From NCBI GenBank assembly GCA_964438605.1, contig CAYTKT010000001.1:93514-157513 (forward strand): 64,000 nucleotides of DNA. The letters are read 5' to 3'. The notes under the pieces are model-generated. The model worked only from the letters and a program-made list of their open reading frames with translations, did no database searches and was not told where the DNA came from. This DNA is from Alangreenwoodia sp964438605 (lineage in GTDB: Bacteria > Bacillota > Clostridia > Peptostreptococcales > Anaerovoracaceae). Positions within the stretch are counted from its first letter, which is position 1. Each line of letters opens with the position of its first letter. Shown here piece by piece: positions 44,501 to 52,103 of this stretch. The position numbers and the translations under genes are program-made.

Positions 44501-46521
44501 TACGTCGCTTCCACAGCTTTAGTTGTCACATCTCCGGTGTTGCTGTTCGCTTTTGCCTCACCCGGATTACTTCCGTTATACAACCATAACTGGAGCAGAT
44601 GTCCCCACAAACCGGACGTAAACGTCGGTTTGAAATGAAGTTCTAATTTCATTCCCAGAGGATTTTCATTCGACTTACTGTTGTGATCCACGATCAACGT
44701 CGCGGCGCCGTTGACAGCTCCGGCTGCCATCGACGGACCTGCCATAGTCGTCTTATAAAAAGAAGCCTCCACAGAATATTTGCCGTCTGCCAGAGCGTCT
44801 AAATTATACGCAGTGGACGATGTTAATGCATTCAGTGCAGCGGAAAGATTCCTCGCTCTGAGATCGATCTCCATTTGATTGGCATTTTCGTTTTTCTTCA
44901 ACGCTACGGCTGCATTGTATGCTTCCATAAACGCTTTCCACGTCTCGTCCGGATATTTTGTATCGTCATTACCGGCGTCAACCAACTCTTTAGCATCCTT
45001 CAGGATCTGATTCAGACCGCCGCCGTAGCCGCCTTCGATTTTTCCGTCAAAATCCTGATAGCTATATGTTTCGTTCGTTTCTTTATTCGTGCCACTCAGT
45101 GATTCTTTCGTCGTCAGAGTATAGTAGCCCTCATTATTTCCAGTTTCTGGTTTAGTGTTGAGGACATGATCCTCTTTAAATGTCACCAGTGAAGTATCCA
45201 TGATCGGAATATATTCATCCCCGCAAGCAAAATATCCGCCGTTTATTTTCACGGAACTCAATCGTTCACTCATGTCCTCCAGGTTATAGCCGTTTCCAGC
45301 TGAAATGTCATCATATGAATCATTAAATGAAACCGCATATTCACTACCTTTAATCTTCGCGTCGTCTTGTATCTCAATTTCAGATTCGTTAGCCGTTATA
45401 GAATTCATATCAGCATCAATCCTTATTCCACTTGATTTAGTCCCAAGAATTTCTGCGGTTCCACCTATTTTTACTTTACCCTGTTTCGGACTTTTTATGG
45501 TAACAGGGACGTGTTTCGTATAGCTTGTTACTTTTCCGCCTGTCATTTCGAAAATTGGATCTGTTCTATCAGATACGATTTTACTTCCAATTGAAATCAC
45601 AGGCATATCATCTGTAACTTCTTTATCCGAAATGATTTCACCGCCTGTTATCTTCAGACTTCCATCAGACACAGAAAAAACATTCGGCGTGTTGCCTTTC
45701 GTTTGTATAGTTCCGCCGTTCACTTCAAATATAGGAAAGTTGTCCGGCACATCTCGGCAAGCGATTGTATTAGTGACTAAACGGCCTTCTAATGTTCCTC
45801 CTGAAATTGTTGCTTTTGCGTAGTTTCCGTCTTTATTTCCTGCTAATTGAATCAGTGCTCCAGCGGTAGCCGGATTGCTGTCCGTGAGTGTCCCGCTCTC
45901 TATCAAGATTGTGGAATTTGTTCCACTGACTTTGATACCATTTTTCCCGGAAAACGAAAGAACTCCATTTTTTCCTGAACTATCATCTTCAATTACCATT
46001 GACTCTCCCGAAAAATCAAGGCAGAAATGTCCCGGCTTCGAAGTCTCTAATTCAAGAGTTTTTCCATTTAAATCAAGAGTAAATTGTTTTTGTGTTATTT
46101 TCATGGAATCGGTTGTGCTATTTGTTGTATATTGATATTTCGCATCTTTCAATACCGTCATTTTGACACTGCTATCAGATAAATTTTCATCCTTCAATGC
46201 CTCAAACGCATCTTTAGCGTCTCCGAAATAATACTCAGCAGAGGTATCGGACCCAGCGTTAGAAGAAACCGTCAGCAAAATCACATCCGAATCCTGTTTT
46301 GTCGTTCGATAACCAGATACTTCCTCACTTCCAGAAGATTCTGCCGTTTCTGCCGCCTGTTCAGATCCGCCACCATTCTCATCTTTTATTTCCTGTATAC
46401 TTTCGTTACTGTCAGATAAATCAGTTTCTGCTTCCACTGCATACACAGGCAATGTCCCAATAAGCATTGCCAGCGAAAGAACAAAAGCAAGTATACGACA
46501 ATTTATATCTTTCAGCTTCAT
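41542..46521 (-). CDS. giant NEAT-domain, sortase-anchored wall protein
   Basis: A 1659-residue surface protein. Signal peptide (1-28); residues about 100-450 have GGT/GGK parallel beta-helix-like repeats. NEAT1 spans about 570-757, with a SMAAGAV helix, YSTLY (Tyr721/Tyr725, the YxxxY heme motif) and IMKWSTL. A Big2 Ig-like domain covers about 767-860. NEAT2 spans about 1085-1230, with ASMGNVAF, YEVTY (Tyr1197/Tyr1201) and RFDWSTV. Two tandem repeats of about 120 residues follow (near 1257-1387 and 1390-1530), each with LTSGxxFxKA, GEWxLYKID and SFPCGGK. SPQTG at 1621-1625, a hydrophobic segment and RRKK form a class B-type sortase signal. ATG 46521 has AAGGAGG upstream; the ATG at 46560 has none. 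Confidence 0.9.
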   Translation of the reverse strand: MKLKDINCRILAFVLSLAMLIGTLPVYAVEAETDLSDSNESIQEIKDENGGGSEQAAETAESSGSEEVSGYRTTKQDSDVILLTVSSNAGSDTSAEYYFGDAKDAFEALKDENLSDSSVKMTVLKDAKYQYTTNSTTDSMKITQKQFTLDLNGKTLELETSKPGHFCLDFSGESMVIEDDSSGKNGVLSFSGKNGIKVSGTNSTILIESGTLTDSNPATAGALIQLAGNKDGNYAKATISGGTLEGRLVTNTIACRDVPDNFPIFEVNGGTIQTKGNTPNVFSVSDGSLKITGGEIISDKEVTDDMPVISIGSKIVSDRTDPIFEMTGGKVTSYTKHVPVTIKSPKQGKVKIGGTAEILGTKSSGIRIDADMNSITANESEIEIQDDAKIKGSEYAVSFNDSYDDISAGNGYNLEDMSERLSSVKINGGYFACGDEYIPIMDTSLVTFKEDHVLNTKPETGNNEGYYTLTTKESLSGTNKETNETYSYQDFDGKIEGGYGGGLNQILKDAKELVDAGNDDTKYPDETWKAFMEAYNAAVALKKNENANQMEIDLRARNLSAALNALTSSTAYNLDALADGKYSVEASFYKTTMAGPSMAAGAVNGAATLIVDHNSKSNENPLGMKLELHFKPTFTSGLWGHLLQLWLYNGSNPGEAKANSNTGDVTTKAVEATYKDFYAHDESNNTVTKNPDAEKDSATTGYPYPGTVTINMPYVGNSSDYSTLYCKVGVDAMRGLNGGTGKDANVLVIMKWSTLKELDVKPTLTVDTDEVSLIAPGSSSSGSGANSTKTFTATLRGANNYKLSASSDNTSIATVDSADADGKFTIEAKSAGDTTITVTGTKNGSEPLTQTIKVHVASADKKALSVGSGTVDENTSKKTLDGDVFVNSDGSDSGGVEAESSKSVSVDATVKQNSGQKDESITKSEVSITERAAKALEEKNVTIQTNVGDVTLDSALMGKVAEAAETNTPVTLSIEKAETPSGLTGSYTDYYELELTVGGAKVEFGDGEATVSVPCDNEQVKYAYWIENNKRKQGKPVTVAEDRASWTTDHFSFWALSETEYADAVGNGTDKNENGKTPGAQEDESFFLSKDGRYYVDIDLWKSDSNEASMGNVAFKNNDRALVTVSNGKVTDVEITTNPVDVSQYHSAIITFELADGTNVSVLETGKVTTKPANKEYDYIKRVKFKLPDSAQPTDAYEVTYVPVNFYVPDTPMDAAVGETLTARIRFDWSTVSATNAEALVADDSTAKGTSSITGEEIEDVVLSDSATGIKLETDTERLDSDAEMKVETLTSGSDFDKAKKAMEGVQGEWKLYKIDTLVDGKSVAPDGSVTLSFPCGGKSLTVYRISDAGKKIEIKGGTVKNGYYVITTSSLGLFAVVEGEAEEASGVVLKDETTGIKLEADSAAFDGKEAVMTVNALTSGAEFEKAQTAMAGIDGEWSLYKIDALVDGKTVAPGSPVTISFPCGGKELTIYRIDENGGNGVRTVALSTASTAALSNAGNGSYVRTRMNGTVENGYYVVTTDRLGLFAVMGDISDEIPADSAEGQDGENQADGTGEGLDPFNGLTDENGMSISAAGSDIGGFGDSGANLAALMYADDGAGGQNGQNGQNAQNGTGTFADNSPQTGDDSSTGMWALISLISILLIAAVAAAAGILTRRKK

Positions 46522-46616
46522 ATTGCCTCCTTGGTTAAAAGCCTGACAAAAATTAATCACTGAAAATCAAATTCCCGTCAGACAGCCTAACTTAACCGAC
46601 TATCCTAATAATTCTG

Positions 46617-47060
46617 TTACTTCGCTGACAACGTTAAAGTAGCCGGCATATTATGAGTTACTTCATCCTCACGGTTAATATTGAAAAGAATAACATCCTC
46701 AAAAGATGTCACTGTGACATCAGAAGAACAATAGATGATAAGATGGCTATTTTCCACCTGAGCCGTATAACCATCTGTCATGCTACGTGCGCCTTCAACA
46801 TAACCATATACAACATTACCTTCGGAATCCTCGACCTCCATAGGCTGAAGTGGAATATCGATCTTATTCTGTGTTCCTTCTACTGTCACGGTCGCATCAC
46901 CCGCTAAAATGTTCAACTCATGAGGCATTTCTGCAGGGCCCTCCAGTTTTGGCGTATACGTTCCCGCATCCATCGCAAACGCGCCAACCGACATCGCGAG
47001 CACCATCACGAATGCCATCACAACTACACCGAATTTTTTCATCCTGTTTCTCGTCTTCAT
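46617..47060 (-). CDS. small secreted protein of the heme locus, family unknown
   Basis: A 147-residue exported protein: signal peptide to AFA (about 1-29), then a 118-residue all-beta-looking domain starting DAGTYTPKLEGP. That start resembles the DAGAYTA/EKGAYTA start of the two Shp-like proteins, but the later motifs (GEGMCRS, PMGRDV) are missing. Met-rich: MEVED, RSMTDGY, HNMPATL. No anchor, so it may be released as a hemophore. First gene of the wall-protein transcript, 57 bases before the NEAT protein region. AAGGAGG precedes ATG 47060. Confidence 0.7.
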   Translation of the reverse strand: MKTRNRMKKFGVVVMAFVMVLAMSVGAFAMDAGTYTPKLEGPAEMPHELNILAGDATVTVEGTQNKIDIPLQPMEVEDSEGNVVYGYVEGARSMTDGYTAQVENSHLIIYCSSDVTVTSFEDVILFNINREDEVTHNMPATLTLSAK

Positions 47061-47088
47061 AAATCTTTACCTCCTTATGAGACTTTTT

Positions 47089-47099
47089 CCCCCCCCCCC
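47089..47099. repeat. C11 (G11 on coding strand) homopolymer in a 5' leader
   Basis: Eleven consecutive C (47089-47099), just upstream of the AAGGAGG of the 147-residue gene. On the transcript the G11 can pair with CCCCC (about 47107-47111) to make a hairpin next to the ribosome site. Such runs are prone to slippage. Confidence 0.85.
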
Positions 47100-47361
47100 G
47101 ACTGCTGCGGGGGAGAGCAACTTTTTCCTTTCCGCAATACCGCAATTTCCCTTCATTTTTCATTCAGGGACACACCGCCGCCTCACGGAAAGGATGCCCA
47201 AGGCGGCGATGAGGCAGGGAAGCTTACCGAAAAGCTGTCCTCCGGCGCCTTCCTGCCGGTAAAGACAGAAATGCGCCGGCTGACGCGAAATCAGACTGAC
47301 ATTCCGATACGACTCATCGTTTTCGGACAAACCATGTAAAAAAGCCGAATGGACTGCACAG

Positions 47362-47397
47362 TTTTTATTAGTTATGGCTAACCATAACTAATAAAAA
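47362..47397. promoter_or_regulatory. 36-bp DtxR-like operator palindrome
   Basis: Arms of 16 bp (47362-47377 and 47382-47397) are exact complements around CTAA; the core TTAGTTATGG-CTAA-CCATAACTAA resembles a DtxR box. It lies about 70-100 bases downstream of the promoter at 47472-47500 and could act by road-block, or overlap a second start. Confidence 0.65.
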
Positions 47398-47471
47398 AAT
47401 ACTATTCTTCATATCCTGACTTGAATAGTTGATATACAAGAATAATTTTTCCTTTTCTTCCTTGCATTTAC

Positions 47472-47500
47472 ATACTAATTTGTCGTAACTAATTTGTCAA
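47472..47500 (-). promoter_or_regulatory. promoter of the heme wall-protein transcript
   Basis: Minus strand TTGACA (47495-47500), 17 bases, TAGTAT (47472-47477). The spacer contains a half-site pair TTAGTTA...AAATTAG that may be a further operator. Confidence 0.65.
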
Positions 47501-47547
47501 GTTCCGCATTTCCCGTTTTACGATTATCTTTTCTCATTTAGCTTTTC

Positions 47548-47575
47548 CGTACCAGGCCCGGCACGGTCAACAAAT
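47548..47575 (+). pseudogene. 28-base relic of the ABC ATPase start
   Basis: CGTACCAGGCCCGGCACGGT and the following bases match the ATPase gene at 49829-49857 with one inserted C and a few changes. It lies upstream of the intact transporter promoter. Too short to be more than a scar of duplication or rearrangement. Confidence 0.55.
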
Positions 47576-47736
47576 GTTAGTGTAAAACAGGAGAAAGATC
47601 GCCCCGGACGGCTGCTCACAAAGCTCGGAACGATAAAATGAAAACGAAACTATTACTACGACAATCCCTCAAAGGAACCGGCATATCCGAAGGAAAAATT
47701 CCACAACAACTTGGCCGCTAAATATAGCTGCAGGGG

Positions 47737-47765
47737 TTGACTTTTACACGTTGTGAAGGTATCAT
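47737..47765 (+). promoter_or_regulatory. promoter of the TrpX-like transporter operon
   Basis: TTGACT (47737-47742), 17 bases, TATCAT (47760-47765), leader of about 40 bases to ATG 47814, which has AGGAGG upstream. Confidence 0.6.
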
Positions 47766-47813
47766 AATTGTATTTTACAAGTAACAATTCATAGTTGAAC
47801 AGGAGGAAAAAAC

Positions 47814-48869
47814 ATGAAATTTAGAAAATTCCTTTCCGCAGCACTTTCTGCGGCGATGATTCTGGCCGTATTCACAGCGTGCGGCAGCGACAACGGCTCC
47901 AGTCCGACTTCCGGCGGTTCTTCCAGCGGTTCTTCCGACGCGGAAGTATCCGGAGATTCCTATAAAATCGGTATCTCCCAGTTTGCGGAGCATCCTTCCC
48001 TCGACAACTGCCGGGAAGGTTTTCTGGCGGGCCTCGCCGAGGAGGGCATCGTTGAAGACGAAAACCTCGAAGTTCTCTACGACAATGCTCAGGCCGATAC
48101 CTCTGTCACCACGACGATAGCCAGCAGCTATATTTCCCAGAATGTGGACATGATTGCGGCCATTGCAACGCCGAGCGCGTCAGCGGCCTATAATGCGGCA
48201 AAGGACACTGAAATTCCTGTCGTCTACACGGCAATCAACGACCCTGTCGGCGCAGGTCTTGCAAATGAGGACGGATCGGGCACAGGCAACGTCACGGGTT
48301 CTTCCGATGTCCTGCCTGTCGGGGAACAGCTTCAAATGATCCGCGAGATGCTGCCTGAGGCAAAAAAAATCGGTATTATCTATACTACAAGCGAATCAAA
48401 CTCTGTCAGCACGATTGAAACCTATAAGGAACTCGCTCCTGATTACGGCTTCGAAATCGTTGAAACGGGCATCAACGCCATCGCTGACGTCGACTTAGCG
48501 GCATCCGATCTCGTAGAAAAAGTCGACTGCATCTCTAATCTGACGGACAACACTGTCGTACAGGCGCTTCAGACGGTTCTTGACAGAGCAAACGCGGCAA
48601 AAATCCCTGTCTTCGGCAGCGAGGTCGAACAGGTGAAAAACGGCTGTGTGGCGTCCATGGGCATCGATTATTATGAACTCGGCAGACAGACGGGCCTGAT
48701 GGCTGCAAAAATCCTGAAGGGGGAAGCTACCGCCGCCGAAACTCCGTTCATTAAAGCGGAAAAAGCAGAACTCTATGTCAACACGGCAGCAGCAGAAAAG
48801 ATCGACATGACGCTCGACGACTCTTATATCTCCGGCGCAGCGGAAACGTTTGACGAAATCACCGCTTAA
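47814..48869 (+). CDS. TrpX-like ABC substrate-binding lipoprotein
   Basis: A 351-residue lipoprotein of the ABC_sub_bind (TrpX/PF04392) family. Lipobox FTAC with Cys23, then a Ser/Gly linker. The type I binding fold is seen in IGISQFAEHPSLDNCREGF, NAQADTSVTTTIASSYISQNVDMIAAIATPSA, IPVVYTAINDPVGAG and VGEQLQMIREMLPEAKKIGIIY. Family members bind tryptophan, tyrosine or other hydrophobic small molecules; the ligand here is unknown. First gene of a plus-strand operon with permease and ATPase. Confidence 0.92.
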   Translation: MKFRKFLSAALSAAMILAVFTACGSDNGSSPTSGGSSSGSSDAEVSGDSYKIGISQFAEHPSLDNCREGFLAGLAEEGIVEDENLEVLYDNAQADTSVTTTIASSYISQNVDMIAAIATPSASAAYNAAKDTEIPVVYTAINDPVGAGLANEDGSGTGNVTGSSDVLPVGEQLQMIREMLPEAKKIGIIYTTSESNSVSTIETYKELAPDYGFEIVETGINAIADVDLAASDLVEKVDCISNLTDNTVVQALQTVLDRANAAKIPVFGSEVEQVKNGCVASMGIDYYELGRQTGLMAAKILKGEATAAETPFIKAEKAELYVNTAAAEKIDMTLDDSYISGAAETFDEITA

Positions 48870-48923
48870 TCCGTCATTCCGGCAGTACAACTCTACATCA
48901 CACCGAAAAGCGGAAATAAAGCG

Positions 48924-49814
48924 ATGACTTTAATATTAAGCGTATTAGAACAGGGCATGATCTACGCGATCATGGCCCTTGGCGTATATATTACATACAA
49001 AATTCTCGACTTTCCCGATCTTACCGTCGATGGCAGCTTCCCGCTGGGAGCCGCCATCGGCGCAGTTATGATTTCAAAGGATCTCAACCCGCTCCTGGCG
49101 ATTTTCGCCGCATTTTTTGCGGGCATCGTCGTCGGAATCCTGACGGGTATCATTCACGTCAAATTCAAGGTGCGTGATCTGCTTTCCGGCATCATCATGA
49201 TGACCGCCCTTTATACGGTCAATCTGCGGATCGCCGGACGCGCCAACCTGCCGATTTACAATAAGACAACGATTTTCAGCAACGATATTGTCGACAGCAT
49301 ATTTACCGGCCCTCTGGCCCGTTTTAAAACGGTCATCATCATATTTCTGATCACAATGATTTCAAAATACCTGCTGGACTGGTATCTGAACACAAAATCG
49401 GGCTTCATGCTCCGGGCTGTCGGCGATAACGAAACGATTGTCACATCTCAGGGTGTTGACAAGGGCAAAATTAAAATCATCGGTCTGGCTCTCGCCAATG
49501 CTCTCGTTACCATGAGCGGCTGCATTTTCGCGCAACAGCAGAGATTTTTCGATGCGTCCATGGGAACGGGAACTGTCGTCATCGGCCTGGCGAGCGTCAT
49601 CATCGGCACCAGTCTGTTCCGAAAGATTACCATTTTTCGGATTACGTCAAGCGTCGTCATCGGTTCGATTCTCTATAAAGCCTGTGTGGCTGTCGCTATC
49701 CGGCTCGGAATGCCGTCGAGCGATCTGAAGCTGATTACGGCCGTTCTGTTCCTGATCATCCTGATCCTCGGAATGGACAGAAAAGAAAGGGGGAGGACGG
49801 ATGCTGGAGCTTAA
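48924..49814 (+). CDS. ABC transporter permease (TrpY-like)
   Basis: A 296-residue integral membrane permease of the branched-chain/ribose (BPD_transp_2) superfamily, TrpB/TrpY-like. About eight helices, with YITYKILDFPDLTVDGSFPLGAA near the start and the coupling region RAVGDNETIVTSQGVDKGK. It overlaps the ATPase start by 14 bases. It lies 54 bases after the binding-protein gene. Confidence 0.93.
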   Translation: MTLILSVLEQGMIYAIMALGVYITYKILDFPDLTVDGSFPLGAAIGAVMISKDLNPLLAIFAAFFAGIVVGILTGIIHVKFKVRDLLSGIIMMTALYTVNLRIAGRANLPIYNKTTIFSNDIVDSIFTGPLARFKTVIIIFLITMISKYLLDWYLNTKSGFMLRAVGDNETIVTSQGVDKGKIKIIGLALANALVTMSGCIFAQQQRFFDASMGTGTVVIGLASVIIGTSLFRKITIFRITSSVVIGSILYKACVAVAIRLGMPSSDLKLITAVLFLIILILGMDRKERGRTDAGA

Positions 49815-50574
49815 AAATATCTGCAAGACGTACCAGGCCGGCACGGTCAACGAACAGGTTCTATTTCACGACTTCAACCTGACGATTCCGGAAAATGACT
49901 TTATTTCAGTTGTCGGCAGCAACGGATCCGGAAAAACGTCGATGCTCAACCTGATCTGCGGCAGCATCTATGCCGACAGCGGTCAGATTATCATAAACGG
50001 CACAGACATCTCAAAACAGAAGGATTATGTGCGCCACAGACGCATCGGCCGTGTCTACCAGGACCCGGCAAAGGGAACATGTCCGAGCATGAATATTCTC
50101 GAAAATCTCTCAATCGCCGACAATAAGGGGAAATTTTACGGCCTTTCCCGCGGCACGAACAAAGGGCGCATCGAGTATTACAAGGATATGCTCCGTGGCC
50201 TGAATCTGGGGCTTGAGGACAAATTCAACGTGCCCGTCGGCTCTCTTTCCGGCGGCCAGCGCCAGGCCCTCGCTCTGATCATGGCGACGCTGCAGCCTAT
50301 CGAATTTCTGATTCTCGACGAGCATACAGCAGCCCTCGACCCGAAGACGGCTGAAATCATCATGGAGTTGACTGACCAAATCGTTCGTGAAAAAAAGGTT
50401 ACAACGATTATGGTCACTCACAATCTCAGATATGCTGTGGAATACGGCAACCGCATCCTGATGATGCATCAAGGCCGCATTATTCTCGACAAGCGCGAGA
50501 AAGAAAAAAAAGAAACATCGATCGACGCTCTGCTCGGCCTCTTTAACGAAATCAGCATCGAGTGCGGGAATTGA
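49801..50574 (+). CDS. ABC transporter ATPase (TrpZ-like)
   Basis: A 257-residue ATPase that energises the permease. Walker A GSNGSGKTS, the Q-loop region VYQDP, signature SLSGGQRQALALIMA, Walker B FLILDEHTAALDPKT, and the switch His in VTHNL. DEHTAALDPKTA is common in this family. Two short relics elsewhere (29583-29728, 47548-47575) derive from this gene or a near-identical copy. Confidence 0.94.
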   Translation: MLELKNICKTYQAGTVNEQVLFHDFNLTIPENDFISVVGSNGSGKTSMLNLICGSIYADSGQIIINGTDISKQKDYVRHRRIGRVYQDPAKGTCPSMNILENLSIADNKGKFYGLSRGTNKGRIEYYKDMLRGLNLGLEDKFNVPVGSLSGGQRQALALIMATLQPIEFLILDEHTAALDPKTAEIIMELTDQIVREKKVTTIMVTHNLRYAVEYGNRILMMHQGRIILDKREKEKKETSIDALLGLFNEISIECGN

Positions 50575-50735
50575 AGCGAAGACTGTTGAAAACGCGAGAA
50601 GTCAGTGTCGTATCAGACATGGCGACGCATATAAACATATATAGTTTCCCATATTTTACATAACTGCAAATCAGATTATTTCTGACAAAAAAATATCAGG
50701 GAGACAAAAAATTAGAAAAATTGCTATACAAATTC

Positions 50736-50775
50736 AAAAACCGGCAAACGCAGTTTCGACGCTTTGCCGGTTTTC
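50736..50775 (+). terminator. terminator of the TrpX-like operon
   Basis: Stem AACCGGCAAA (from 50739) with TTTGCCGGTT, followed by TTTTC, about 165 bases after the ATPase stop. The rest of 50575-51026 shows no gene. Confidence 0.75.
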
Positions 50776-51026
50776 ATCTCTTTACGACCGTCACCGACGA
50801 AATCATAATGCCGCAAGATACCGCAAATCATTTTCTCGTTTAGCCGTAATTTACAATTATTTACTTCTGCTTATTATGATTCATTCTATACTCTGTCAAT
50901 TAAAAAATCACAAGCCGGATTCCAGTTCCCAGAAAACAAAAAATATGCGCATTGATCGTACTTTTCCCAAGCGAAAACTTACACGCCGCCCTGCTCTTTC
51001 TGAAACCGAAAATTCCAAATCTGCCT

Positions 51027-51545
51027 CTAATAATTGTTCACTCCATACATAAACACGTTGCCTGCGATAGCTACAATCAGAATATACAAAACGATTACGA
51101 CGGCTTCTATAATCAGACCCGCACGGCAGAAATTTCTGCGGTTCACATTTCCACTGGAACTAAATCCCCAGACAAAATACATAATAATGCCGACACACGG
51201 AATCATCATCACGATCAGAGTAATCAGCCACTGTGATACCGTCATTGGAGATGTATCAAACCCGCCCGTATTTCCACCATAGTTATTTCCATTGTTATTG
51301 TAATTACCGTTATAGCCGCCGTTGTAATTTCCGCTGTCATAACTGCCGTTCATTCCGCCGTAATTCCCGCCGGCCGCGCCATTATAGCCGTCCGCATTGT
51401 TGCCCTGAGCGTAATTCTCATTCCTTTCTCCCTGCTCCTCCGGACGCACAAACTCATAATTATATTCGCTGCCCGAACCGCCGCCAGTCGCATGATTCGT
51501 ATTATTCATATTATCTTCATCTTTTCTTAAATCGTTCATATCCAT
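51027..51545 (-). CDS. Gly/Asn/Tyr-rich protein with two membrane helices
   Basis: A 172-residue protein. Residues about 20-95 are low complexity, made of YNGN/GGYNGNYNN-like units. Residues about 98-172 have two membrane helices (LITLIVMMIPCVGIIMYFVWGF and AGLIIEAVVIVLYILIVAIAG) joined by a short NVNRRNFCRA loop. This helical pair with a preceding disordered N-terminus is frequent in Clostridia but has no known function. ATG 51545 is preceded by GGGGAG; an in-frame upstream start at 51614 has none. Confidence 0.72.
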   Translation of the reverse strand: MDMNDLRKDEDNMNNTNHATGGGSGSEYNYEFVRPEEQGERNENYAQGNNADGYNGAAGGNYGGMNGSYDSGNYNGGYNGNYNNNGNNYGGNTGGFDTSPMTVSQWLITLIVMMIPCVGIIMYFVWGFSSSGNVNRRNFCRAGLIIEAVVIVLYILIVAIAGNVFMYGVNNY

Positions 51546-52103
51546 ACGCGCTTCTCCCCATTTCATATTCTCTGAAATCTGTAATATTTCACAATAACTG
51601 ACTAACACAAACACGGTTGCTAAAAGACTTGTCTATTGTATCATATGTCCTCATGTATTCGCAAGCAAATATTTTACAGTCTATTTTTTTCCATCTTCAT
51701 CATTCGATGCCGGCTTTGAAAAATGATTCGAACATGCTGCACACCCTGCGACACTTTTCGCACCCGTTTCACTTACACAACCTATCTGAAATCCGTAGAA
51801 ACAGCGCTTTCATAGCATTTTCCCCGATTTTTCTGTATCAAGCCGGAAGCATCTGTACTCTCTTTTTATAAAGTAATCCCTTACTCCCCTGAATATAGTC
51901 TTTCAGCCATCATCACTGCGATATTTTTATGATTCTCTTTGACAATTTATTATATCTGTTTTTTTTTCATGCCAGTCTATAAAAAAAATCCGCTTACGGG
52001 AAAGCTGCCAGAATGACAGCTTTTTTAATTATATTCCTTCTCGTTATTTCGTATTATTTCGTACTGCTTGATACCATTTACACGATCAATATAAATTCCT
52101 GCG
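51546..52103. other. intergenic, no gene seen
   Basis: Apart from the plus-strand terminator-like hairpin at 52001-52028, I see AT-rich sequence with T-runs and no supported coding region. Confidence 0.5.
52001..52028 (+). terminator. plus-strand terminator-like hairpin
   Basis: AAAGCTG (52001-52007) pairs with CAGCTTT (52017-52023), followed by TTTTAATT. There is no obvious plus-strand gene to its left after 50574, so it may stop read-through from the TrpX-like operon toward mutY. Confidence 0.5.

Noticed and set aside
51027..51545. CRISPR-like array in the YNGN region
   Set aside because: Repeats are imperfect codon-level repeats inside an open frame, without spacers.
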